Positions 1 through 12,400 of a DNA stretch of 64,000 bases are shown piece after piece; within the stretch, counting starts at the first letter, position 1, and each line of letters opens with the position of its first letter. The stretch is from positions 3,416,501 to 3,480,500 of the forward strand of contig JBBDHG010000028.1 of the NCBI GenBank assembly GCA_037951165.1, given 5' to 3'. The position numbers and the translations under genes were made by a program. Origin of the DNA: Lophius americanus. Its lineage: Eukaryota; Chordata; Actinopteri; Lophiiformes; Lophiidae. A model generated the notes under the pieces. It did no database searches. It saw nothing but the letters and a program-made list of their open reading frames with translations, and was not told where the DNA came from.

Positions 1-949
1 ATACAAATACACACACACAGAAGGCAGTCAGGAAATGAGTAGAGACAGCAGACTGACCCAACAGACACATAATGCTCAGACAGACATCTGATGTTTTTGA
101 CACTATTTACTTTTTAAGCTTTTGCGCTCAAGAATTCTAACAAAGTTCATAGCTCTGTATTAACTTTCCCTTATGTTAATGAAATGTTACTTCTATCAAT
201 AGTTAAAATTAACATACAACCACAAATGTTCTTGAAAGCAAATCACTGATTGTGTATAAACTACCCCGATTCAAATCCAAAGTGACCCCACCTACTGGGG
301 CTACTAATTGCTCAATTATGGGAATTGGGAGTAGTAATTATAGTCAGAGGACAAGGAGACCTGGATTTCATCATTCCCTCTCTCTTGTTCTCCGGGACAA
401 ACACATGGACTGGAGTCAATCCTACAAGTTGTTTTATGCCAAGATGTCAAATTACTATAATCAGCAAATATATGATTATAAAATTCATCTGCGTTTTGTG
501 CATTGTCCAAACTTTTAACCCAGTGTACTATAATTAGATAGAGGGCTGATTGATCGGTGCCAGGAAGACTAGTTTGATGTGATAAGTGATCGAGCAGTCT
601 CACAGAAACAGATTCTGTGCCAGTTACACGCACACTAAGCATGAGCTACCATGGCTACAAACATCTCACCAGGAAATCTTTCACCGTGAATAAAGAAACA
701 CAATGCTCGCAATTTGTAACACCAGTAAGGACAAAATAAGCTGCGGTGGAATAACCCCGAAAAACAATTGGCAGAACGAACCTAATGGGACACTTCAAAA
801 TGAATCACCCCGAGAAACGTAGCAAGTTTCAAGAAGCTAACATTGGCAAAGCGCCACGAGCCCGCTGTACAATGTATTTATACATTCTGTCAATTATGCC
901 TTGAAGTCCCTGATCAAAGTCAACATATAGTATATAATGGATTGAACGA

Positions 950-1087
950 GGCTAAGAAAGTTTTATTGTCACTAGAAGAAATATCTGAATCGGCCAAAAT
1001 CGGCATCCGCCAGTCAGACAATAAAAATCAGTGATCGGTTATTGGCGAGCGGCCAATAAAATTGCAATCGGTGCGCCTCTATAAATA
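950..1087 (+). mobile_element. hAT-like non-autonomous element, terminal part
   Basis: The segment is rich in ATCGG/GCCGA-type words (ATCGGCC, ATCGGCATC, GATCGGTT, CAATCGGTG), a pattern I know from ends of fish hAT non-autonomous elements. The presumed end is near 1078. It also contains ATTGGC (1041-1046), CCAAT (1053-1057), ATTGCAAT (1061-1068) and TATAAATA (1080-1087), an arrangement resembling a promoter. No matching opposite end was found nearby, so this is probably a fragment. Confidence 0.35.
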
Positions 1088-2285
1088 ACAGGCCAAACAA
1101 AGTGAGGAAAAGACAGACCCTCATTTTAGAGTGAGTTTTTTTTTAAACTTTTTTTTCTGGTTAAATTGATTCTTCAGTACATTTTGTGTGCAAATGATTA
1201 CATCTCGGGCTCCCATTCCGTCTGCAGGACATGACTGGAGGTGTTCTAGAAGAAAACCTCAACTCTTTGCATTTAAAGGAAGGAAAAGATTACTACCATT
1301 TCAACTGACTGGAGATGGAAAACACGATTGGTGTCCCGTTGCCCAGGAAGCCTGCAAAGAGGCATGCAGAAGACTGTGGGATAGACATGTGATAACAGGG
1401 AGGAATGAACTGAAGACACAGATGATGTCATGACAATTGAAAGATAAGGTTATGTGTTTCAAGTGTTAAAATGTGTTTTGTATGCAAGGAGGAATATCTA
1501 TGTTTCAAAGTTTTACCTTACAGAGTGTTTGATAAAAGCTCAAGAGTATGTCCCAACCATGAATTCTGTCTCACACCTGAACATCAGCTCTAGGATAGTT
1601 ACAGTAAATGAGGACACTGACTCAACTCTCATATCTGTCAATGAGTGCCTGGACATGGAGGGAAACTGTCAGAGCCTGACTCGGTCCTAAAGTAATCAAC
1701 CAGGACTACCAACATCTCTTATTCTCTGTACAGGGTCAAGCTTAATTGTATTTCACCTTTCATATACAAACAGATCCAATCCAAGTGTTTTTATTATTAA
1801 AATGTTTCAACATACAAAACAAATAAAACAGAGAATAGGATAATTTAAAAAAGAGAATGAAATATGTGAAGAAAGAAAAAGTGGATATACATTAGATTTA
1901 AAAGATGCAAAAAGTGTTACACAGTTAAACTAAAATATCTTTTAATCTCTATCCCTCGGCGGAGCGCAGCAGGTAATTGAAGGACGTGTGAATCAGATCA
2001 TGTAAAGACGGATATAGCTAGATGGACCTGACGTCCGTTCACGTACTTGCTGCGCTGTGCCGTCCATCTCGGTCTTAATGTGTCATTCCTCTCGGTCATA
2101 TTATGTTTGCATGAGGGGGTGTGTGCATATCCGACCAAAGCCCGGCTGCTCCCGCAGATGTTTCCTTTTCTGTCCAGCAGGAACAAATATTGGATATAAT
2201 TACACATCACCATGATAATTTATGTAGCCTGGAGCAATATTATTATAACTCTAAAACAAATTGGGTAATAGGACACTTCATAACA

Positions 2286-2450
2286 CTTCATATATATATA
2301 TACATATATATATGTATATATATCTATAAAATAGGTCTCCTTTAGGTGATTCAACAGCACCACATTGGGACTAAATCGGATCAACGGTTGAGAAATTATG
2401 GCTCGCTAAATATATATATATATATATATATACGTATATATTTTTTACTA
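2286..2450. repeat. AT dinucleotide repeats
   Basis: Two imperfect (TA)n tracts, at about 2290-2330 and 2408-2447, are separated by short unique sequence. They are simple-sequence DNA with no coding potential. Confidence 0.8.
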
Positions 2451-5400
2451 AAGTATGAACAATAATTCACGTTTACTCACATGGGGAGTTTTTTTTTTTT
2501 TTTTTTTCAAAAAAGACTGTTTTTCTGGCACAACTTCATAACCATTGGGCTGATATGGTCCAAATTTGGTGAATATGAATCGAGCCAAGGTGATTTATGT
2601 TTTACATATCATATTTTATTATATAATATTATATTATATATAGTATTTTATTATATAGCCAAGGTGAATATTCACAAAATGACAAATTGTATCTGTTGAA
2701 ATATTGAACTTAAATGGTAAGTAGACATAGCCTGACCTTGCCTAGAAAACAAGAAGGTATAATTTGGCATTTATGTCACAGATAAGAGTGTAATAGGTAC
2801 TTTGTAATTGTCTCTAATCAGGCAGTTTGGTATGAATATTGCCAGTGTTTACCACTGGAGGAATAAAATGTGTTTCTTGACCTGTGTGGAAAAATACAAT
2901 TGCTTTTGAAGTTAAAGAAATTGATCAGTGTATGTACATCGTCACAAAAGATTGAAGTTGTGATGTTTAACGACCAGAACTGTTCTCTGATTTCTTAGCG
3001 GTCTTCTCTGTTGCAACCATGCTAGAACAGAGACACGCATACATCTGATAGACATGTATAAACATGTCTATTTGTTTTTCTTCAATAGGGTCACTTATGA
3101 AATATAAAGAACAATAAGATCTTCTAGAGAGCACAGTTTTGATGCATAAACACTCACAAATAGTTTATTCTACGTCACAGAATGTGGAGTATTTCTGCCC
3201 ATATGTAAACAGAGTTTTCCCCACAAAATTTCCGCTGGTTTTTCCTTGGTCAGAAACACGGTCGGCTTTACTGTCAATCTGGGCAAATTAGTTTGTAGGG
3301 AAGCATAAAATAACTGGAAAGGGTCTTCAACTCTTTGTTCGGTGGTGTGAAGCCACTGGGTCACTTTTCTATATCAGACTTTAGGCTTGACTTCATTGTT
3401 TTTGTCTGAGTCTTATTCAGCTTGGGGTTTGAGGTGAACTCCTGGACCACAGAGTGGTGCTTTGCAGGGACTGGGAAAAATATCACATCCACTTTGCCCT
3501 CATCCTCCATGTATACTCCTCATCCCCCCACTGGGTTTCTACACTCCAGCACTTAAATAAGAGGTTTTCTTTGCGGCAGTGTTGCAACTATGGATCATTG
3601 ATGATTACTTTCTTAATAGAGTAACCTTTTTGTTCATCAAAACGTTCACTTTTTTTTCAGATTAGTTATAGAGAGAGAAATAAAAAGTTTTGGTCTGATC
3701 TATAACTTCCAACCAGACAAGTACCTCTCCGTCATTGTTTAAAACATTTGTTTGTCCAATCCAAACATCGTTTTTCTGTAACTGCTTGTCCTGTGCAGGG
3801 TTGTGGTGGCGCTGGACCCTCTCCCAGCTGACATTGGGCAAGAGAAAAACAACCACACCTATACTGCATGATTTGAACTGTGGGAGGAGGCTAGAACACT
3901 TGTGGGTCGACCGAGTTAACTTTGCTGTTCTCTTGTTTAATTATTTTGGTTAATACCAAATAAATGCTAACATAAAGATGTTCCCTTCAGTCCTAGCTAC
4001 ACTTTTCGTTTTGTAGCAATGAGCCCACATTAGCACGAACGCAAACCAAGATAGTGAGCGTGTTCCCTTTGTTGCGGGGTTGTAAGCATGCCTATTGAGC
4101 TTATTCTTTTACACTTTTTAAATCCCCCATCACATTTTATTTATCATGCAAACTTTGAACACATTTTGTTGTTGCTGGTACACGTTACAGTCAGATGTGG
4201 TCACTGACGTATTCTAAGTATATGTAGTCAGCGAACCTCAAGGTGCTTTGGATAAATGTCTACCAAATGGCGACCACATATTTGAAAAAGTAATGAACCA
4301 AAGCGATTTGTTTAAGTAAGACTGCGCTCTGTCTAAATACATCCTGTCTCTTTTATCCACTCTACCCTCATGATAAAGCACTTGGTATATGATCAGAGTT
4401 AGCTCTAATGGAGAATCTATGAAAGAGACTTGGAAAGAGAGTAAACAGAGATTTACGCCAAGTTTACACTCCATCTTTCTGCAGACATCAGACCTGATAA
4501 CAAACACACACACATTCAAACACAATAAATGACCCTGACCCCGGCGCCTGTCTGCCCTCACTAATCAAATAAAACTGCACGTGTGTAGAAACAGAATGTG
4601 TACACACACACATATGCACTTACCCAGCTGCATGTTCTCTGGTAGTGCAGCTCAAAAAGATAAGAGATGTGTGTCTTTGGGTGAGGTGAGCTGACAGAGG
4701 TCAGATGCTGTGGGCTTTTTTCTTCCCTAACCTTAACCACCAACTTAACCACATTCCTTTGTTTCAACATCTCTCACCCTCTAGAAGTTATGTGTGTGTT
4801 TGTATATATGGTGTGAGGCAAGTTAGTTGGAAAGTGTAGTGAGCAAAACTGCCAGTAACTCCAGATTAAATGAAGCTTCCCCCAGGGTTATATTATGAGT
4901 TAAGATACAGCTGCATGGTTAAAGTAGCTGATTACATCAAAGTTTGTTTTTCTCATTGAACAAACTTCATTACTAGTCAGTTATCTCAGAGAACTTTGCC
5001 AAGCAGGAAGGGGGGGTGGAAAAAGAGTCGATTGTCATGTTTGCTTATGGATGCGAAACATCAATTGTAAAGCAAAGTATCAGTGAATTGTGGTATCACA
5101 AATATTCATATAATTCTAAATATAAAATATTCAGTAATATCTTAAGCTAATTTGCTGTTTTCCTTGAACAGACCAGTCCATAGTCTGTAAATATTTCCCT
5201 GCAGCATCCACATCAGATTAAGGATTGATTTATGATTTTGCTTTCTTATGGAAATGCTTCTGTCAGTAACACAAACAGATACGTGATGGTGTCATTGACT
5301 TACCCTCAGCAGTTTATTTCAGGCCGCAATAGAATCGTCTGTTGTGTTAGATTAGTAAACACAACTATGTAAAAGTATACTTTACAGTATACTTTATGAG

Positions 5401-6204
5401 ATACTGTAAAGTGACTTTATTCAGAAAAGAGTGGCAAGCCATGCTATGGAGAAATGTAGTTAGTAGGTAAAAATGCTGCCTGTAGTGCTACTACTACCCC
5501 TGTTGTTGTGTAAGCTCACTACAGTGAAGACTTGATGATAACTACCAAGGTGTGCCTATGACAGGGGGAAGGCTAAACTGCAGCAAGCAGTAACAGTTTG
5601 ATGTGAAATATATTTTATTGTATTGGGACTGTCAGAATTTGACAATCTGGTCAGAAACATCAAGTGACTATCTCTCTCCAGAATTACTTTAAACATTGCA
5701 TACACTAAAAGATTGGCACCTTGAACTGAATTGGGTTTGTTGTTTTTTTAAAGTGAAATTTGTTTTACCTAAATTCATGAATTTTTCTCAAGCTGCATTT
5801 ATGATTTGAGGGAAGCTTAAAACTTTTGATTCACAATCAGTCAAAAATGTTTATATCTAAAGCAAAAAAGCACACAAAGTAAAAAATTATTTGTTAAGAA
5901 AAATGCATATTATATCATTTAAATTTAAAAACTTTCATCAATATATTTTCTACAGTCACAAGCCAAAATGTTACTTAAAGTAATGTAGAAATATAACACT
6001 ATTTGCCTTCATTTTTACAACATAAATGTAACCATAAACAAAAACAGGCCTATACTGAGTTTATCTCTGAGGACAATCCAGAAATAGTGGAATATTTGCA
6101 TTTCCTTATGTAGATTATATGTCATTTAAGTTCTTATTCATTTTAAATAGGAAATGAAGGTGTTATATTTATCCCAGTATCCCAGTATGTTGTTCCCCTT
6201 CCTT

Positions 6205-6300
6205 AAATCTGTGCTATCGAGGTGCCCTTGAGCAAATCTGTTAACATTTTCACAAATTCATTTGGGAGCTGCTTAGTTTGCGCCCAAGGGTAAATAAAGG
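6205..6300 (+). mobile_element. SINE-like tail fragment
   Basis: The words GGTGCCCTTGAGCAA and GGGAGCTGCTTAG followed by TAAATAAAGG resemble the conserved body and tail of widespread fish tRNA-derived SINEs. The tRNA-like head is missing, so this is a 5'-truncated, decayed copy. A related stretch with the words GCCCTTGAGCAAGACCC lies near 62870. Confidence 0.4.
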
Positions 6301-7740
6301 TTTTTAAAAAAGAAAAAGGAGTGCACTTGAGAGTAGTAAGGAAATAAAGGAAATCAGATAGAGAAGAATGTGTGTGGCGCCATGAGGGAGCAGCGTCTGG
6401 ATGGACGGACTGTTCCTCCTTTCAGGCGGCTCAAGAGGAGCCAGGTGATGGCATGGGAACAAGTGATGCAGGTAAGAGACTGCTGCCCTGTAAATACTTG
6501 ACATGGTGAAGCAGAACATGGGTTCAAACAGCACATCAGCAGCTCAGACTTCCTTTGCTGTGATGACAGGTACTGATAGACTCAGGTGACACTCTTCCTC
6601 CAGATCTTTGGACATTAATTATATTAACGATGAATTTTCATCATTTTCCAATCCAGCGACGTGGGGAGAAAATGTGTTGGTGGGACATGTGCTGGAATGT
6701 CTTGCCATAGCTTCTATTTTACGGAAGGAAAAATGCACATGGAACGCTTTTTCACTTTTATTAAGGAGGATTACAAGATAGCAAATGTCATACAATATAG
6801 ATCTGTTATAAGCCATTAATAAGGACAGGCTTTTGCAAATAATAAGGACAGTTTGTATATGACAAAGGCCATTTGCATTTACTGTAATTTGGTAAAGATG
6901 AGGTTGATCATAATAAGATGCTTAATAAGTTGTACTTTGTGGACTGCACCTTCTGCAACCCTCTTTCAGGATGTATATATTTGTGGCTGTGCATCAGATG
7001 TACTGTGAGCAGCAATATGGACGCTGTAGTCATCAGCAAAGGTCAGCAGCACGATATAAAAGAATATCCAGAGAGGAAATCTGACAACCACAGTACAGAT
7101 CTTCTGCTGTTCACCATCTGCTGTTGAACAGCTGATGAAATGTCCTGCATATATTCACCACTAGCACCTCCCTTTCTGTCAGGACACTATGATTTGTCTC
7201 ACAAATATTTTTTTGCTGATGATTCATGCAAAAATGAATCAATATGTGCTCTTTCAGAGGACAGATGATTCACATTAGTGTTAGATACAGGTTACTTTAT
7301 TTGTGACTGTGAACCACCAGTAAGAAAATCTGATCTGAGGACATTAATAAGAATTGATCAAACAAATGTATCTAAAGTGACTCAAATCTGATTCTATGTG
7401 AAATGAAAGCAAAAAAATAAATAAATAAATCATAATTGAGGCACTTCAACCTAGTATTTGCACAAAGCCAAAAGGAATTTGGTCACCTTTACAAGCTGAT
7501 ATTTAATCTATGAAATTACAGTAAATGATAAATTGAACAACTTACAAAGCTTTCATTAAGATCAGAGTCCACAGATTCGGTTCAGTTTGATGTTTTCTTT
7601 TTAATCCTGATTGTTGCATTCATTTGACATTATGCCAGGTGAAAACAAAGAAAAGAAAATAGTTTCATATTTTAATGTATATTGGATTTGGTTGTATGAA
7701 ATCACCTGGAATAAGTCATGCTACTGGAACTAGTAGGCTA

Positions 7741-7772
7741 CGTGTGTGTGTGTGCGTGTGTGTGTGTGTGTG

Positions 7773-7831
<59 letters not shown>
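7741..7831. repeat. (TG)n microsatellite
   Basis: About 90 bp of TG dinucleotides with a few GC interruptions. The apparent open frame of alternating Cys-Val codons through it is an artefact of the repeat. Confidence 0.95.
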
Positions 7832-9129
7832 TAGGGGAGGTGGGGGTGTTTGGTAGAGAGCCTTGTGTTTAGGTATTTCTACAAATACGTCACATAGCTC
7901 TGGCTGTGTGGGGGAATGTGACGACTCAGTAACATGCTTGGTGTTCCCACTATTTTCTCATGGGAAAACCGGCCAAGACCCAAACAGGCGTTTGGAGTAC
8001 ATTTGTGACTTTTAGTTGTGTCCAAGGCATTTCTTGACTATTGAAATAACACCGGAATGAAACAGGGATATTTATTCCATTAAAAACAGCTACAGAAGAT
8101 AATTAATCTCAGCACTACCTTAATTAGTATCAAGCACTGTGTGAGCAACGTGGCAAATTAATAAACTTTTCAGAGTCTGCAGAGGTTTTGGTGACTATTC
8201 TCTTCATGACTGCTCTGATTTAAACTGTGATAATATGAGCCACATGTTTGCAAATCCAAAACACAAAGCACTCACACAGACTTGTACTGTTGTCTCTGAC
8301 ACTGTGGATGGACTGGGACCGGCAGATAAGTGTTCAAAGGAAGCGTGGTTGTTATTTTTTATCTGACCTACTTGTAAGCTATGCTTATTGAACTGAACCA
8401 AATGCAGCTTTTATTATGAGATGTTAAAAGAATCACCTGTAAAAAAATTATCACAGATGTGAAAGGTTTTAATTTTTCTACTTTATGATGTCCAGTAGTT
8501 TAATTTGTAAGACCAATAAATCCTGTTTAAATGCAGTTTCGCCAACTTACCTGTATGTGGGTTAGAAAAACTCCATTTAGTTCTCTTGCTCCATTTTTTT
8601 CAAAAAATAGTTGGACCAACCATATTAAATAAAGGTGGACTAATTCCAAGTATCTAAGTTGAATGAACCCTAATAAATTAAGTTGAAAGTAATTTAAGTA
8701 ACTACAACTTTAATTGATTACATAGCACAAAATCCAAGAAACTTTTTTTGAATCAATCCTAATGAATTATATTGACCTAAAAAATAAATAAATACCCTCC
8801 AAGATGTTTTAAGTTCATTCCAAAAGTTATTTCATTGGAAAGCAGCAGAGTACAATATTTCCCTCTGAGACATTGTAAAAGGATAACTTAACATAAAATA
8901 GAAATCAAGTAAAGTTCCAGTCACCTTAAATTCGAACTTAACTACAGCACTTGAGTAAATATACTTAAGGACTGTCTGCCGCTGCCAGTTATCAAGCACA
9001 TAAGAGTCTGGAGGTGTGTGTGTGGCAGTAGTAGTTCCTGAGGGCTGCTTCTGAACAGCCCAGTGTGTGGGCGTGGTTTGCAGCGAACTATCGCCTTCCA
9101 CTCTTGTCAACTCATCTGCTGGCACGCGC

Positions 9130-9180
9130 CTCTATTGACGTCAGCAGAGCGCACACAACAGTATTTTTATTTAAGCAGTC
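9130..9180 (+). promoter_or_regulatory. metrnl core promoter with CRE and TATA-like box
   Basis: A perfect palindromic CRE, TGACGTCA, lies at 9136-9143. A TATA-like TATTTAAG follows at 9168-9175, and locally GC-rich, CpG-containing sequence continues to about 9220. The metrnl start codon is at 9387, so transcription would begin near 9200 and leave a 5'UTR of roughly 190 nt. The placement suits a CREB/ATF-responsive TATA promoter. Binding and the start site are inferred, not shown. Confidence 0.5.
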
Positions 9181-9386
9181 TGTTGTCCTGCGGCGCGCGC
9201 ACTCCGCTCCTGCTTCGATAAGCCTCGGGTCAGTATGTTTTGCTGCTTGAGACGAAGTTTAACCTCGGCTGAACCCGTCATGTAGTCTGAACGCACCGCA
9301 CGGAGTTCTGGGAGATATAGGTTGGTTCTCGAGCAGCAGAGCGCACGGTCCGCCGTGTCTTCTCTCCGGGGTCCGGACTGGCCACC

Positions 9387-9481
9387 ATGAACCGGTTCTT
9401 TTCTTCGCTCTGGATCCCAGCTGCGCTCCTATGCGGGACTGTGGCGCAATATTCTAGCGACCAGTGCAGCTGGAGAGGAAG
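9387..9481 (+). CDS. metrnl: metrnl coding exon 1
   Basis: Encodes residues 1-31 and two bases of Ser32: the signal peptide and the start of the mature chain with the first cysteine (Cys27). It ends at AG before the donor GTGAGG. Intron 1 runs 9482-11053. Confidence 0.93.
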
Positions 9482-12400
9482 GTGAGGATGAAGATGGGCC
9501 AAGGTCCGATCATTTTGGAGCACACATCTGAAGAAGCATTTAATAATAATAATATTAATACATTTAATTTATAACGCACTTTACATTTGGATCAAATCTA
9601 AGGGTTATACCGACAAACAAGTATGTAGGACGCATTCTTTAATATTAATATATTTGTGTATATGTCTTACGCCTTGCCACTTTTTCAATGTCTGCTTGGA
9701 GCTGCTACAGATTAATAAAGTCTCTATCGATTAACATAAATATTAGGACTACCGTAACTCTATCATGCACTGTAAACGTACTGTATGTTTAGGGTAACGA
9801 AAAAAAGACAATACTAGTTTGGATGAAATGTTTTACTATTACAATTTCTTACTAAAAATTGTTCAACCAATCTGACTAAATTGAGTTGGAGAATTAGCCT
9901 TCCCTCTACAATCTAAGTAATATTCAACTCAATCCTTAATATCTGGTTGTATGAACACAAAGTTTGAAGTTGCTTACTTATTAAAATGTATTAGCATTTT
10001 GTTTACATTGCCACAGCGTTTAGTCATTTGGTTGCATAGTACATTGGTTTACACTACAGCCAATTATATTAAGTTACTCCAACTCAAATTCGAGCCAAAA
10101 CCACTTAACGCAGATATCTGTAAATGACATAATAAGCTGCTGTAATGATCAACATTATTAGGTGAACACAACTCATCAAAGACAATGACTTAAAAGATTT
10201 ATCAAAATAAATAGATTAGAAATTTGACTTGCAACCATGAATGCAATTAATTTGTACCAAATAATTCCCCGGCACTGGGTATAAGAGGGAGTTTGTGTTT
10301 GTTAGCTGGTTCTATTCTGCAACTATATGCTTTTACATACAGATATTCAAATCCTCCTCTGGAAGTGAACGGTAAAAATATGGGACTTTGATATTCTGGT
10401 TGAGCAGTTGGAACTAGTTATGGATGTCTTTGTCCGCCTGTGGTTACTTCTCCGAGCTTGAATGACGTCAGAGCTTGGTAATTCATCTGATCTTCCTAAT
10501 TATACAATCAGTTCCAGTCATTGGGGGAAATTACTAACACGAGGATGACATATGTGGACAGGCTGTGCCCTCATTTAACTTAACTATTTTAACAATGGTC
10601 TCTATATCTGAAATATGCTTCCTTTAAGATTATTCTGATGAAAATATCTCAACGACTATCTTGAGTAAACATTGTTATATGGCTTTGATCACTCTTCCAG
10701 ATCCAGGTAATAAAATAAAGGACTGTGCACCCTGTTGTAAAGTTTGCCTGTGGAAAACTTGTAACGACTTAATAGCCCAATCAGTTGATGTTGTTGAGGG
10801 AACTTATGCACATCAGTGACAAGCAACCACATCCATCCAAAGAAGGATTTGCTGGCAGCCAGCTGCACCAGTCTCTGTTAACATTGCATTAAATCCCTTC
10901 CATATGTTTCCATTAATATTTTCTAACAGACTCTTGTGCAACCACAAGAGGTCATTTTTAGAGCAGTTGAGTTCCTCAAGTTCCCTATTTTTGGTTTCTT
11001 TTGGTATTTAATCATGATCTCCAGAGACTTGACATGAGGTCTCTCTTCTGCAGTGGTTTGAGCCATGAGTCTCATCGCAGAGATGTGGAGCAGGTCTACT
11101 TGCGCTGCTCCCAGGGCTCTCTGAAGTGGCTGTACCCCACAGGTGCCATTATTATCAACCTGCGACCAAATACTGAGACATCATCACGACACACGGCAGG
11201 AATCCACGTCTGCATCAAACCCCAGACGTACTCCCAGGTAGGTTGTCCAACCATATTGAGTAATGAAGATGAGGAAGCCCGAGTTAATTACAGGGTGAAC
11301 ATCCAGAATGTCATTACTGTGGTATGACGTATCGGATGGATGGATCAAATGTCTGATCTTGGCTCTCTGTGTTCAGGGTTCTCATGTGTATCTGGACCGT
11401 GCTGGGGATCTGACACTGCTGCTGGCAGAGAAAGACCATCCTCAGGGCTCAGTGCACTGTTTCACACTGGCAGAGGGAGCCCTCTTTGTGGAGGCTGTCC
11501 CTCAGACAGATATCAGTCGCAGGATCACAGCTTTCCAGTACGAGCTGGTGCCCAGTCAGGGGCCCGGTGCACACATGTACCCGTACCTCCATCCCGGTTC
11601 AGGTAAGAGATCTCATTCTTTCATGTACGATACAGAGATATACTTTCATTTGTTTTGGGCCTGGTGCTGCTGGCATTGATATATGCGCTGAGAATTGGGC
11701 CTGTTATAACTGTGACTCTATACTGAGTTTTGTCCTGCTATTACCTGTGTGAATAGTGGGAATGAATGCTGTTTATATTTCTCTGATGTTAGTTTTTAGA
11801 AGCTCAAATTTCAGCGTTCAAATAAAGAGTAATTCAAACTGTCATATCTCATTTGAGTCACAATGACGAGCCTTGGTTATGTTTTTGCAGTGCCAATGAC
11901 CATTTGCTAATCCATACCACTAGGTTTGCAGTTCAATGTAACAAACTCATTTCTTTTTTCAATCTAAATTTTTTGGAGAGGGACTGTTGTAGATGTGACC
12001 TTTTTACTTTACAGACCTTAATAAGATTAAATTGTAACCGGAACCATGTTGATTGTGGCGTTATTTTAATCATGCTCAAAAGTTACTTCGCTAAATCTTT
12101 AAGCAAATCACCATCAGTGGAATATTGTTTTCATTGAATAATAAAAATGAAACCAACGTGATTCCAATTTCAAGGGGTAGGTTTTCATGCTCAAGAAGTA
12201 TTAATAGGATGTAATTGTCATGGGACTAGTTCTTTAGGCATAATAAAGCAATGGTGAAATTGAGATGCCATGGACAAGATTAGCCGCCCTCTTGGCTCTT
12301 TTTCCACCAAAGTGAACAAGTTTACCTTCTAAGAACCACTTTGCTTCTTACTGGCTGGTGAGGCACTGGAACACGTCATTACGATGCTGTCACTGGTAAT

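Larger units (their letters stand above)
1..9120. other. Intergenic spacer upstream of metrnl
   Basis: No gene can be supported here. The stretch holds a hAT-like terminus near 960-1080, two unrecognised short open frames (1188-1433 and 1454-1690), AT-repeat tracts near 2290-2450, a degraded SINE tail near 6205-6300, a TG microsatellite at 7741-7831 and AT-rich dispersed repeat sequence around 8540-8830. The rest is AT-rich sequence in which I see nothing. Confidence 0.6.

Noticed and set aside
316..642. 108-codon antisense frame near the window start
   Set aside because: No recognisable motif, splice context or upstream signal; likely chance.
1188..1690. Two short frames as exons of an upstream host gene
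   Set aside because: No family recognised and no good splice pair joins them; described only as part of a possible orphan locus.
7675..7872. Open frame with long Cys-Val repeats
   Set aside because: Translation of the TG microsatellite; the same artefact occurs at 46903-47184.
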